Source: Candidatus Hydrogenedentota bacterium
Lineage (GTDB): Bacteria; Hydrogenedentota; Hydrogenedentia; Hydrogenedentales; JAEUWI01
Length of the DNA: 64,000 nucleotides
Reading direction: 5' to 3'
NCBI GenBank assembly: GCA_016791475.1
Contig: JAEUWI010000005.1
Span: 119,417 to 183,416, forward strand
Shown in pieces: positions 46,428 through 55,323 of this stretch. Every line of letters starts with the position of its first letter. Position 1 is the first letter of the stretch. The notes under the pieces are model-generated. The model was not told the origin of the DNA. It saw only the letters and a list, made by a program, of their open reading frames with translations, and did no database searches. The translations under genes were made by a program, and so were the position numbers.

Positions 46428-47735
46428 TTACAGCGAAGCCAGCAGTGCTTCCACGTCGGCTTTCGCATCCGTGCCCACGGGCTTGAGGTTGTAGTTCTTC
46501 TGGAGCAGCGCCAGCACGTTGGGCGTGACGAAGGCGGGCAGGTTCGGGCCGAGGTGGATGTTGTGCACATCCAGATACAGCAGGGTCAGCAGCACGGCCA
46601 CGGCCTTCTGTTCGAACCAGCTAATCATCAGCGTGAGGGGCAGGTCGTTCACGCCGCATTCGAAGGCTTTCGCCAGCGCCAGCGCCACCTGGATCGCGCC
46701 GTAGGCGTCGTTGCACTGGCCCATGTCGAGGAAGCGCGGCAGGCCCGCCACGGTACCGTAGTCATAGTCGCGGATGCGGAACTTGCCGCAGCCGAGGGTA
46801 AGCACCAGAGAGTCCATGGGCGTGGCGTGTGCGAAATCGGCGTAGTAGTTGCGCCCCGGCTCGGCGCCGTCGCAGCCGCCGATGAGGAAGACGTGGCGGA
46901 TGTCGCCGCCCTTGAAGGCCTGCACCAGCGTGTCGGCGTGGTTGAGAATCTGGGTGTAGTGGAAGCCGATCGTGGTCTTCTTCAGTTCGGTGGGCTTCAG
47001 CGGACCGATTTCCAGCGCGCGCTTGATGATGGGCGTGTAGTCGTTGTCGGTGATGCGCATGGCGCCGGGAACGGCCGTGGTGCGGGTGGTGTAGAAGCGG
47101 TCGAGGTAGGTATTGGAGTCCCAGGGAATCAGCACGCAGTTGGTGGTGCCCAGGATGGGTCCGCCGAAGCGCTCAAATTCCACGCGCTGCTTTTGCCACG
47201 CCGAGCCGAAGTGGCCCTTGAGGTGGGGATATTTCTTCAGGCCCGGGTAGCTGTGGCCGGGAAGCATTTCGCCGTGGGTGTACACATTCACGCCCGCGTT
47301 GTTGGCCTGCTCCAGCAGATCTTTCAGGTCCATCAGGTCGTGACCGGTGATCAGAATGCCGGGGCCTTCCTGGATACCTTCGGTCACTTCGGTGGGTTCT
47401 GGAATGCCGAAATTCTCCACGTGACCATCGTTCAGAAGCTGCATGGTCTTCAGATTCATCCGCCCGCATTCCAGCGCCATCTCCACCAGCGTCATCAGGT
47501 CGAAGTTCACGTTGGTCATCGTGGCAAAAAGCGCCTCTTCGATGAAAGCCTCCACTTCGGGGTCGGTCTTGCCCAGGCGCCGCGCGTGGTGCTTGTATGC
47601 CGCCATGCCTTTCAGTCCATAGAGCAAAATCTTCTGTACGGACTCGACGTCCGCGTCCTTTCCGCAGATACCGCGATCGACGCAGCCTGTCCCGCGAAAG
47701 GTTTGTTCACATTGGTCGCAATGCATGGTGGCCAT
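46428..47735 (-). CDS. hcp: Hybrid cluster protein (class III type)
   Basis: A 435-residue iron-sulfur protein; Hcp reduces nitric oxide or hydroxylamine and S-nitrosylates other proteins under anoxia. The N-terminal cysteines are Cys6, Cys9, Cys18 and Cys24 (C-x2-C-x8-C-x5-C) for the first cluster. Hybrid cluster residues are visible as VYTHGEMLPGH, GTTNCVLIPW, GGCDGAEPGRNY, LGCGKFR and FLDMGQCNDAYG. The length of about 435, not about 550, places it in the shorter class. The ATG at 47735 has AAAGGA 9 nt upstream; the frame to 47819 is an extension. No Hcr reductase is adjacent. Confidence 0.93.
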   Translation of the reverse strand: MATMHCDQCEQTFRGTGCVDRGICGKDADVESVQKILLYGLKGMAAYKHHARRLGKTDPEVEAFIEEALFATMTNVNFDLMTLVEMALECGRMNLKTMQLLNDGHVENFGIPEPTEVTEGIQEGPGILITGHDLMDLKDLLEQANNAGVNVYTHGEMLPGHSYPGLKKYPHLKGHFGSAWQKQRVEFERFGGPILGTTNCVLIPWDSNTYLDRFYTTRTTAVPGAMRITDNDYTPIIKRALEIGPLKPTELKKTTIGFHYTQILNHADTLVQAFKGGDIRHVFLIGGCDGAEPGRNYYADFAHATPMDSLVLTLGCGKFRIRDYDYGTVAGLPRFLDMGQCNDAYGAIQVALALAKAFECGVNDLPLTLMISWFEQKAVAVLLTLLYLDVHNIHLGPNLPAFVTPNVLALLQKNYNLKPVGTDAKADVEALLASL

Positions 47736-47867
47736 AAATCCGGTCCTTTTCTTGACGCCCGAGGGGCTGTTAAAGATATATTTGCAATAAATGTTACTCC
47801 TCTTCCGGATTTTTTGCAACCGGTATGCTTAACAGGCGCATGCGGCATCGGGCAGGTGGCAGGCAAA

Positions 47868-47896
47868 GAAAAACCCCGATCCGGGGATCGGGGTTA
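47868..47896 (-). terminator. Terminator of the peptide-binding lipoprotein gene
   Basis: On the minus strand AACCCCGATC pairs with GATCGGGGTT around CCCG, followed by TTTCTTTG. A good rho-independent terminator 23 bp past the stop. Confidence 0.8.
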
Positions 47897-47918
47897 TGCC
47901 ACATTCAAATCGGCGCGG

Positions 47919-49553
47919 TCACTTCTCGATATAAAAGTCCTGAAAGCGATGGTAGCCCAGCAGATTGGGCACATAACCTTTTACTTCCGGCGCCTGGAGA
48001 TACTTCCGGGTGTAGAAGTAAATCGGGACGATGGGCAGATCGTCCAGAATGATGTCTTCCGCCTGCTTTAACATGGCGAAGCGTTTGGCGGTGTCCGGCT
48101 CCGCGTAGGCCTGCTGGATGAGCGCGTCGTAAGCCGGGTTGGCGTAGCCCGTGCGGTTGTTGCCGCCGTCGGTAAGCCACATTTCCAGGAAGTTCATGGG
48201 GTCCATGACGTCGCCGATCCAGGCGGCGCGGGCAAGATCGTAGTCCAGGCTGTTGGTGCTGTCGAGGTAGACCTTCCAGTCCTGATTCAAGAGTCGCACT
48301 TCCAGGCCGAGGTGTTTCCGCCACATCTGCTGCATGACTTCGGCAATTTTCTTGTGTTGCTCGGAGGTGTTGTACAGAATCTCCACAGGCGGAAGCCCCT
48401 TGCCGTCGGGATAACCGGCCTCGGCCAGCAGCGCCTTCGCTTTTTCCGGATTGAACTCCAGGCGGGGCGTTCCCTCATAGCCGGGAATGCCCGGGGGCAC
48501 ATAGCTCGTTGCGGCCGTCTGACCGCCCTTGGTCACGTTGCGGGCCAGTTCCTCTCGATCCGTCGCCAGCGACAGCGCCTGGCGAACACGCTTGTCGTTG
48601 AAGGGGGGGCGTGTGGTGTTGAGGCGATAGAAATAAACACCGAGATACGGGTCGATATGAATAAGTCCCGGGTCCTTTTCCTGATACTCCGCAATCTTGT
48701 GCTCCGGCACGTCGCCGGTCAACTGAATCTTGCCGGAGCGAAAACTGCGCTCCTCCGTGCTGATATCGTCGATGGGATAAAACTCGATACCGTCAAGCCG
48801 AACCTTGTCGCGCTCCCAGTAGTGCTCATTGCGCGCCACCCGGATGATTTCATTCGGGCTCCATTCCGTAAGGCGGAAGGGGCCATTGCCCACGTGATTC
48901 CCGCCCCGTGTCCAGGGTGTGCCGCGCTGGTCCATCGCGCCGTGCGCCTCGATCGTGGCTTGATGCACCGGAAACCAGGCCTGGTGAATCTGCATCGCCA
49001 GCAGATACGGTGTGGGAAACTCCAGCGTCAGCTCCAGCGTATGATCGTCGATCGCCTTGGCGCCCACTTCGTCAAAACTCGCAATCGTGCCCTGATTAAA
49101 GGCTTTCGCATTTTTCAGGCAAAAAAGCAGGTAGGCGTAGTCCGCCGCGAGCGCCGGGCTCAGCATGCGCTTGTAACTGTAGATAAAATCCTTCGCCGTC
49201 ACCGGATCGCCATTGGACCACTTGCCATCGGCCCGCAATTTGAAGGTGTAGACCAGCTTGTCTTCCGAAATGGTCCACGACTCTGCCGCAGCGGGCAGGG
49301 GCTCGAAGGTTGCCGGGTCGACGCCGGTGAGCCCATCAAACAACGAAGCCAGCACACGATGTTCCGGCACGCCCGTCACCAGATGGGGGTCGAGATCCTT
49401 CACCTCGGCGTTGATGTTAATTCGGAGTACCTTCCCCGAATCCGCCGCCGAGCCGGACTCCCCGCCCTGTGCATCTTCTTTCGGAGAGCCGCCGCAACCC
49501 GCAAGAAGCAGGGTTAACAGACCAACAACGGTATAGGCAGATAACTTGCGCAC
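47919..49553 (-). CDS. OppA-like peptide ABC transporter substrate-binding lipoprotein
   Basis: A 544-residue solute-binding lipoprotein of family 5 (OppA/DppA). The lipobox LLAGC is at about residues 13-17 of the chosen start. The block VTAKDFIYSYKRMLSPALAADYAYLLFCLKNAKAFNQG is the OppA-specific segment, with the family's FRLTEWSPNEIIRVARNEHYWERDKVRLDGIEF. It binds oligopeptides in the periplasm for import. The GTG start at 49553 has AAGGAAT 8 nt upstream. No permease or ATPase genes are in the window. Confidence 0.92.
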   Translation of the reverse strand: MRKLSAYTVVGLLTLLLAGCGGSPKEDAQGGESGSAADSGKVLRININAEVKDLDPHLVTGVPEHRVLASLFDGLTGVDPATFEPLPAAAESWTISEDKLVYTFKLRADGKWSNGDPVTAKDFIYSYKRMLSPALAADYAYLLFCLKNAKAFNQGTIASFDEVGAKAIDDHTLELTLEFPTPYLLAMQIHQAWFPVHQATIEAHGAMDQRGTPWTRGGNHVGNGPFRLTEWSPNEIIRVARNEHYWERDKVRLDGIEFYPIDDISTEERSFRSGKIQLTGDVPEHKIAEYQEKDPGLIHIDPYLGVYFYRLNTTRPPFNDKRVRQALSLATDREELARNVTKGGQTAATSYVPPGIPGYEGTPRLEFNPEKAKALLAEAGYPDGKGLPPVEILYNTSEQHKKIAEVMQQMWRKHLGLEVRLLNQDWKVYLDSTNSLDYDLARAAWIGDVMDPMNFLEMWLTDGGNNRTGYANPAYDALIQQAYAEPDTAKRFAMLKQAEDIILDDLPIVPIYFYTRKYLQAPEVKGYVPNLLGYHRFQDFYIEK

Positions 49554-49670
49554 AGGGAAATTCCTTCCTGGTTCATGCGGAAAACTCACGGAATCTATCG
49601 GGCACGGGAACCATGTACCCCGCCGATGATTATAAATGTATTCGCAGCGGGGGTTAAATCCACATCGGCC

Positions 49671-50636
49671 TCACTTCACTGCGGCCTTCCGAAGGCCCTC
49701 GAGTACCGCGCGGGGCGCGACGAAGACCGTGCCGTGGCGGATGCCATCGGGCATCACAATCTGCTCCGAAACATCTTCCCAGGTCTTCCGATCAACGGAG
49801 CGCACCGCGCCATAGCGATGATCCATATACTTGTCGAAGTAAACCAGCCACTGGCCCTTCCAGTGCACCGCGGAGGGGCCTTCGGCCCAGTAGTCGCCCG
49901 TAATCTTCGGCGAGGCCGCACTCCAGGGGCCTTCCGCTTTCTCCGCCGTGGCCACGCGGATGTTCTTCTCCTCGGGCTTGAGGGTCTCGTTCTTAAGGAA
50001 CATGACGTATTCGTTCCCCGCCTTCACCACCGTGGAATCGATTACATTGAAGCCGGGATCGTAGAAGAGTTTCGTGTCGCTGAAGGTCTTGAAGTCTTTC
50101 GTGGCCGTGTAATAGATCCTGTGATTGTTTTCGCCGTCCCCCTTCCCCTCGGTCTCGGGAAAGCGCCCCGGAATCGTAGTGGCCCAGAAAATGAGGTACT
50201 GGCCGGTGGCGTCATCGTAGAAGGCCTCCTGCGCCCAGGCATTCCGGGCGGTGGGCTCGTGCATCATTACCGGAACATACTGCTGCTCCGACCACGAAAT
50301 CAGGTCCTTCGAACTCGCATGGCCAATGCCCCGCTCCTGCCAGCCCGGCGTCCACACCATGTGAAACAGACCATCCGCGCCGGTGATGATGCAGGGATCC
50401 CGCATGAGCACCGATTCGCCCACCTTCGGTGCGAGCCACACGTGGTCCTTGCGCACCTCCTCCCAGCGGAGGCCATCCTCGCTCGTGGCGAGATACAGCC
50501 CCGCCTCGCCGTTGTTGCGGAAGAAGGAAAAGAGAAGGACGTTGTCCTCCTCGGCGGCCCTCAGCGGAAGCGCGGAGAGCAACGAGATCGCAATCGCGGT
50601 GATGCAAAAATGCCGGCGGTGGATTGAAGGCTTCAT
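49671..50636 (-). CDS. GH43/GH32-like exported beta-propeller glycosidase
   Basis: A 321-residue exported protein with a signal peptide (about residues 1-28, ending RAA). Beta-propeller features: FFRNNGEAGLYLATSEDGLRWEEV, a DPCIITGADGLFHMVWT segment and the GIGHASSKDLISWSEQQYVPVM segment, as in the GH43/GH62/GH32 group; an acidic residue in EPTARNAWAQEAFYDD is the likely acid. No catalytic triad can be named with confidence. The ATG at 50636 has AGGGA 8 nt upstream and begins the signal peptide. The 274 bp upstream are non-coding. Confidence 0.75.
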   Translation of the reverse strand: MKPSIHRRHFCITAIAISLLSALPLRAAEEDNVLLFSFFRNNGEAGLYLATSEDGLRWEEVRKDHVWLAPKVGESVLMRDPCIITGADGLFHMVWTPGWQERGIGHASSKDLISWSEQQYVPVMMHEPTARNAWAQEAFYDDATGQYLIFWATTIPGRFPETEGKGDGENNHRIYYTATKDFKTFSDTKLFYDPGFNVIDSTVVKAGNEYVMFLKNETLKPEEKNIRVATAEKAEGPWSAASPKITGDYWAEGPSAVHWKGQWLVYFDKYMDHRYGAVRSVDRKTWEDVSEQIVMPDGIRHGTVFVAPRAVLEGLRKAAVK

Positions 50637-50910
50637 GACCATTTTCCCTTTCTGTTCACTCGACGAAACAAGGCCATCATAGTACTCCACACGCCGAGGA
50701 ACGATAAACGGCGATGCGACCGAGATGCCATCGCTGGTAGCGCCGCTCTTGATCCACTTTGCCCTTTGTGCCTTGGCGCCTTTGCGTGACCTCTTTTTCT
50801 CGGCCCACGCACAGTTTCAGTTGCACGAGGTGAGCAACTCCTCCCGCCCCGCGTTGCCCCGCCCCGCCGTGCTCCTTTACAATACCCCCTCGAAGTCTCG
50901 AAAGGCCCCC

Positions 50911-51567
50911 ATGAACACCATTGAACGCACCTGGCTCACGCTGAAACATACGTGGAAGTTTGCCCGCAAGGGCAAGCGCTGCCAGTTTCCCATTCCCAGT
51001 CTTCATGTGGACGGCCACGTGGAGTTGGGGGATCTGTGCCGCTTCCGCAACAACGTGACACTGCGCACCCGGGGCGAGGGCAAAATAGTCTTCGGGAACC
51101 GTTCCGGTTTGAGCTGGGGCTGCACCGCGGAGGCCCACCAGCTTATCCAGATTGGCAACTACACGGCCATCGCGGAGTACTCCTGGATCTGCGACACCAT
51201 GCCCGTGCTCAAGGGCTCCACGAAGGGTTGCCGCGAGGTGGCGTACGTTTCAAAGCCGATCCACATCGGCAACGACGTATTCGTTGGCAGCGGCTGCATC
51301 ATCGGACCCGGCGTCACGATTGGCGACGGCGCCGTGGTGGGCCCCTTCAGCGTGGTGACGCGCGATATTGGACCGCTGGAGATTTGGGCGGGCACGCCGG
51401 CGCGCAAGCTCGGCCACCGCACCGAAGGCGTGACCGAGACACAACTCCAGTCGTTGCGCGATCTGGTTGCCGAGCAGGGCATCCAGGGAAATCGCTACGA
51501 GAGCCCTTCCCTCGCCCAGAAAATTGCGAAGAAGATCCTTCGGAAACTGAAGAAACTGGTTCGTTAG
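50911..51567 (+). CDS. Left-handed beta-helix acyltransferase
   Basis: A 218-residue transferase of the WbbJ/maltose O-acetyltransferase type, expected to acetylate a sugar with acetyl-CoA. The hexapeptide repeats are clear from VDGHVELGDLCRFRNNVTLRTRG to IHIGNDVFVGSGCIIGPGVTIGDGAVVGPFSVVTRDI. The IWAGTPARKLGHR end is typical. The last 20 residues are Lys-rich (KIAKKILRKLKKLVR), which suggests contact with membrane or nucleic acid. It is followed 10 bp later by the HAD gene, so the two are an operon. Confidence 0.87.
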   Translation: MNTIERTWLTLKHTWKFARKGKRCQFPIPSLHVDGHVELGDLCRFRNNVTLRTRGEGKIVFGNRSGLSWGCTAEAHQLIQIGNYTAIAEYSWICDTMPVLKGSTKGCREVAYVSKPIHIGNDVFVGSGCIIGPGVTIGDGAVVGPFSVVTRDIGPLEIWAGTPARKLGHRTEGVTETQLQSLRDLVAEQGIQGNRYESPSLAQKIAKKILRKLKKLVR

Positions 51568-51577
51568 AAGGTTGCCC

Positions 51578-52285
51578 ATGCCCGTCCGCGCCATCACTTT
51601 TGACTACTGGATGACCCTTTTTCGCGAGCAGGACCGCGACGTGCGCCATGAGCACCGCGCGGAAGCCTTCTGCCGGGCCACGGGCGCACCCCAGGCGGAC
51701 GTAAGCCGCGCGCTCAAGGCCGCCCACGACTACTTCTTTCAGGTTCACGTTGCCGAACAGCGCACGCTGGAACCCATCGATGCGGTGCGCATGGTATGTC
51801 GCGATCTGGATCTGAGCATTTCAGATTCGCTCGCCGACGAACTGGCCCACGCCTTCGGCACGTCGATTTTGGTCTATCCCCCCGGCCTGATCGAAGGCGC
51901 CCTTGACGCCGTCAAAGCGGCCGCCGCACGGGGCCCCATCGGCATCATCTCCGACAGCGGCATGAGCCCCGGATCTTCACTGAAGAAGTTGCTGGATTTG
52001 CATGGATTTACACCCTATTTCACCCACATGACCTTCTCCGACGAGCTCGGTGTGGCCAAACCCCAGGCGGCCATGTTTAATCGAACCGCCGACGCACTCG
52101 GCGTGGCCCCACACGAACTCCTGCACATAGGCGATCTGGAACCCACGGATATCGTGGGTGTGCATGCGGTCGGCGGTGTGGGCGCCCTCTTCGCCGGCGC
52201 GAATGATCGCTTCGCGGAAAATACGACCGCGGAATACGTCTTTCGCCACTGGGGTGAATTCCTCGACGCGCTACCGGGGATTTGA
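51578..52285 (+). CDS. HAD-superfamily hydrolase
   Basis: A 235-residue HAD protein. Motif I is ITFDYWMTLF (nucleophile Asp in the first position), motif II is IISDSGMS, and motif IV region GVAKPQAAMFNRTADALGV... LHIGDLEPTDIVGVHAVGG. The second acidic position of the DxD motif is occupied by Trp, as in FDxWxTL subgroups. Substrate unknown. The ATG at 51578 has GAAGG 6 nt upstream. Confidence 0.87.
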   Translation: MPVRAITFDYWMTLFREQDRDVRHEHRAEAFCRATGAPQADVSRALKAAHDYFFQVHVAEQRTLEPIDAVRMVCRDLDLSISDSLADELAHAFGTSILVYPPGLIEGALDAVKAAAARGPIGIISDSGMSPGSSLKKLLDLHGFTPYFTHMTFSDELGVAKPQAAMFNRTADALGVAPHELLHIGDLEPTDIVGVHAVGGVGALFAGANDRFAENTTAEYVFRHWGEFLDALPGI

Positions 52286-52306
52286 AAAACGCGGGCTCGG
52301 TCGCTC

Positions 52307-52933
52307 TTACCCCAGTTTCACCCGCTCCAGCGTTGCGCTCCAGGGTGTTTCTTCCGTGCTGATCAACGCATAACGCGCGACGCCCTCTTCCGCCGTGAGC
52401 GATCCCGGCGCGACGAATAGCGCGCCGTCCACGTGGCGCGTGAAGAAGTCATCGGTGCCGCCGCTGACAATTATATCCGCGCGCGTAATTTCGCGCTGGC
52501 GCTTCAACTTTGCCACGGGCGTATCCACCGTGATCACTTCACGCGGATTGCCGGGCGAACCATGGCACACGATACCAGCGAGCCCTTCGACAATGAATTC
52601 GCGGGTCTTTCGCCAGTCCCGGAGCCGTTCCAGATTCTGACTGCTCAGGTACTCATGGGCCTCGCGCAGCGCCGTCAGACTCGCTTCATCGACTTTGCGA
52701 TCCAGTGTTTCCTGCTTGCGCGAGTATCGAACAACCATGCGATCCCGGTTGCCCTGCACGCAGATCACGCCGAATTCTTCCAGCAGCGCAATGACTTCGT
52801 TCCCGCCATTGCCGCCCATCACCGCGTCGCCCGTGTGCAGAATCGTCTGAATTCCCATGTCGGCGATCGCATTGAGCGCGCAATGGAGCGCATTTTTATT
52901 GCCGTTTATGCTGCCGATTGCGGCGAAGATCAT
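52307..52933 (-). CDS. Calcineurin-like metallophosphoesterase fold lacking metal ligands
   Basis: A 208-residue protein of the YfcE/metallophosphoesterase fold. The usual SDxHGN motif reads GSINGN (Ser8, Asn10), the GHTH motif reads GGTD (158-161), and GNHD reads GNRD; only GD at 35-36 and the HG at 124-125 are kept. Two metal ligands of site 1 and two of site 2 are missing, so phosphatase activity is unlikely. The fold is otherwise well kept (MIFAAIGSINGNKNALHCALNAI). It may be a binding or regulatory protein. Confidence 0.8.
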   Translation of the reverse strand: MIFAAIGSINGNKNALHCALNAIADMGIQTILHTGDAVMGGNGGNEVIALLEEFGVICVQGNRDRMVVRYSRKQETLDRKVDEASLTALREAHEYLSSQNLERLRDWRKTREFIVEGLAGIVCHGSPGNPREVITVDTPVAKLKRQREITRADIIVSGGTDDFFTRHVDGALFVAPGSLTAEEGVARYALISTEETPWSATLERVKLG

Positions 52934-53148
52934 GAATTTGTTCCTTCCAGGAAAAAAAATTTCTGGCCGCGTTGCGCGGCGTTGCGAACTATACGCGCTT
53001 CAACTGCGGCCTTCAACGAAATTGTAAACCGCTGAAATTAAAGACGTTGCAAAACTTAAATCGTTTTTTTGACTTTAGCGACCGCCAATCGGCCTGTAAA
53101 ATAAGGGCGATTTGGCACCCAAAAAATTTTTAGCATTGAAAATAGGGC

Positions 53149-53177
53149 TTGACAAATCATTATTTAGAAGTTAATCA
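53149..53177 (+). promoter_or_regulatory. Sigma70-type promoter of the HU gene
   Basis: TTGACA at 53149-53154 and TAATCA at 53172-53177 with a 17-bp spacer, about 125 nt before the HU start, in an AT-rich stretch. Likely the strongest promoter of the window. Confidence 0.65.
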
Positions 53178-53302
53178 ATACACCATCGCTGAAGGCGCTT
53201 CCGGTAGTTGCGCGCAGCACCGGAGAGAGTATACGTCTGTCGCGTATCTTGGGCCGGCGCCGACAGCATTCAAGACCCATTGATTTCAAAGGAGAAACAA
53301 CC

Positions 53303-53623
53303 ATGACCATTAAAAAAGCCAAGCCGACCGACAAGGCCCTCACGAAGTCCAAAGTCATCGAAGCCCTGGCCGAAGAAACCCAGCTTTCCAAGAAGGACAT
53401 CGGCAACGTGCTCAACGCGCTGACCGAACTGTCCTACGCCCAGGCCGCCGTCGGCTTCACCATCCCCGGCCTCGGCAAGCTGGTCGTCCAGCAGCGCAAG
53501 GCGCGCAAGGGCCGCAACCCGAAGACCGGCGAGACCATCAAGATCGCTGCCAAGAAGGTGCTCAAGTTCCGCATCGCCAAGGCCGCGAAAGACGCGATCA
53601 CGCCCGCCAAGGAAAAGAAATAG
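53303..53623 (+). CDS. HU-family histone-like DNA-binding protein
   Basis: A 106-residue nucleoid protein that binds and bends DNA. The pattern LTKSKVIEALAEETQLSKKDIGNVLNALTELSYAQAAVGFTIPGLGKLVVQQRKARKGRNPKTGETIKIAAKKVLKFRIAKAAKDA is the HU/IHF fold, with an Arg/Lys-rich arm. The N-terminal basic tail (MTIKKAKPTDKA) and the C-terminal AKEKK tail extend the usual 90 residues. The ribosome site AAAGGAG is strong. A long leader of about 120 nt lies between the promoter and the start. It is followed by a clear terminator. Confidence 0.93.
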   Translation: MTIKKAKPTDKALTKSKVIEALAEETQLSKKDIGNVLNALTELSYAQAAVGFTIPGLGKLVVQQRKARKGRNPKTGETIKIAAKKVLKFRIAKAAKDAITPAKEKK

Positions 53624-53648
53624 CCTATACCGCTTAACTGCGGCGCTG

Positions 53649-53688
53649 ACCCGGCCCGGTCTTCACTTCGGTGAGGCCGGGTTTTTTT
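53649..53688 (+). terminator. Terminator of the HU gene
   Basis: ACCCGGCC and GGCCGGG pair around a loop with the inner CTTCACTTCGGTGA and are followed by seven T's. Strong rho-independent terminator. Confidence 0.85.
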
Positions 53689-53689
53689 G

Positions 53690-53808
53690 ATTGACAATGT
53701 ACAATTGACAATTGACAATGAAGAGATTGAGCAACCTGCCAGCCAGAGATTTTCCGCCCGATTCTCGTTGTCAATTGTCAGTTGTCAATTGTCCATTATC
53801 CATTGTTG
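53690..53808. repeat. Heptamer arrays between HU and the TolC-like gene
   Basis: Forward units (GACAATG, ACAATTG, ACAATTG, ACAATGA) at 53690-53720 and inverse units (TTGTCAA, TTGTCAG, TTGTCAA, TTGTCCA, TTATCCA) at 53767-53808. On the minus strand the TAA stop of the TolC-like gene (53796-53798) lies in them. The two halves can pair. Confidence 0.65.
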
Positions 53809-55196
53809 GTCGCGCGCTGAAGCGACGCATAGGCCACGAAATAATCGCGAATGGCCTGCACCAGCGCGGTCTTCGCCTGGGTGCGCGCCAGTTCCGTGTC
53901 AATGATCTCCGTCTGCGTGCCCGCGCCTTCCTTGTAGCGCAGCTCCGCCAGGCGCACGCTCTCCTCCGCCAGTGCAACCGTCTCTTTGCCCGCGCGCATC
54001 GAAGCCGTCGCTTCATCCAGCCGCACGCAGGCCTGTTCCACATCCGCCGCCACGAGACGCTCCAGGTCGTCCAACTGAATGCGCAAACTCTCCGCGCGCG
54101 CGCGGACCTCGCCCAGTTCATGCTTGCGCTGACCGCCGAGATAGAGATCCCACTGCGCGCCTACGTTCACCTGCCAGCCATCCGTCAATACGCGTCCGCC
54201 ATTGTCCACGCTCTGCCACTTCACCGTGGCCGCCGCCTGAGGAAGGTACTTCCCCTTTACGCCCTTTTCCTGCTCGCCTGTCGCGGCGAGGGCTTCCTGA
54301 AGGGCGAGCACTTCGGGGCGTTTCTCGCGGGCCTGCGCAATCAGTTCCGATGCCTTGGCTTCCACGGGAGACCAGGGCAGCGACGCATCGTAGCTCAGGG
54401 GCTGGTGCTCCGGCAGCGCGAGAATGCGGCGCATGTTGATATCCGCGAGCTTCGCGCCGGCCAGAGCCGCCTCAAGATCGGAGCGCCGCGCGCCCGCTTC
54501 GGTCTTCGCGCGCATCACCTCAAAGTTGGTGATGGCACCTTCGCGCTGCAGGGCCTCCGTATCCTTCACATGACGCTCAAAGGCCTCCAGGGCCTCCGTG
54601 GCCACCGTGACGAGCGAAGCGGCCAGCAGGGCATTGTGGTAGGCTTCCCGCGCCTGATAGGCAATCTCCGCGCGGACGGCATCGCGGCGCCACACTTCCG
54701 ACGCGGCAAGATATTCCGACGCCTTCACCGCCGCCTGCACCTGGCCGCCCGCGTAGATCAACTGCGTGATGCTCAGGCCCGTGGTGGTGGTCGCTTTGTC
54801 CGGCGCATAGCCTTCGGCGCCGATCAGTTTTTGAATGCCCGCGCGGCCGATGCCTTGATCAAGTTCCTCAATGTAGTTGTAGGCGGCCTGTCCCTTTATC
54901 TGTGGCAGCCGCCGCGCCTTCGCCTGGCCCGTCTGGGCCTCGCGCAGGGCGATATCGGTGTCGGCTTCGAGCACCTGGGCATTGTTTTCGAGCGCCAGCG
55001 CCACGCACTGATCCAGCGTCAGGGCCAGCGTCTCCAGCGCCTCGCCCCCTTCGACGCTCGTGTGATATGCTTCGGGCTCCGCAAGGATCGGCCCGGCCTG
55101 CTCCAGGAGTTGCTCCAGTTTTGGATCGGCCTGGGCCCCCGCGGTCAGCAGCGCGGAAGAGCAAAAGGCAAGGCGAAAAAGCGTGGATGATTTCAT
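53796..55196 (-). CDS. TolC-family outer membrane efflux protein
   Basis: A 466-residue protein with a signal peptide (residues 1-22, ending AGAQA). Two repeats of the TolC outer-membrane-efflux domain are visible, with long coiled-coil helices (ALTLDQCVALALENNAQVLEADTDIALREAQTGQAKARRLPQIKGQAAY, later VQAAVKASEYLAASEVWRRDAVRAEIAYQ). It would form the outer membrane channel of a type I secretion or efflux system. The inner-membrane parts are not adjacent; the ABC exporter at 60004 is separate. The start follows GGGAG about 11 nt upstream. Confidence 0.9.
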   Translation of the reverse strand: MKSSTLFRLAFCSSALLTAGAQADPKLEQLLEQAGPILAEPEAYHTSVEGGEALETLALTLDQCVALALENNAQVLEADTDIALREAQTGQAKARRLPQIKGQAAYNYIEELDQGIGRAGIQKLIGAEGYAPDKATTTTGLSITQLIYAGGQVQAAVKASEYLAASEVWRRDAVRAEIAYQAREAYHNALLAASLVTVATEALEAFERHVKDTEALQREGAITNFEVMRAKTEAGARRSDLEAALAGAKLADINMRRILALPEHQPLSYDASLPWSPVEAKASELIAQAREKRPEVLALQEALAATGEQEKGVKGKYLPQAAATVKWQSVDNGGRVLTDGWQVNVGAQWDLYLGGQRKHELGEVRARAESLRIQLDDLERLVAADVEQACVRLDEATASMRAGKETVALAEESVRLAELRYKEGAGTQTEIIDTELARTQAKTALVQAIRDYFVAYASLQRATNNG

Positions 55197-55323
55197 GGGG
55201 ACAGACTCCCGAAAGGGTTAAGGCAGCGCCTGATCTTAATGCCCCCGGCTTGGGGCAGTCAAAGGCCCGCCTTCGCGCAACGTTCACCCGGCAGCATTTC
55301 CACACCAGCATCGGAGCATACCC

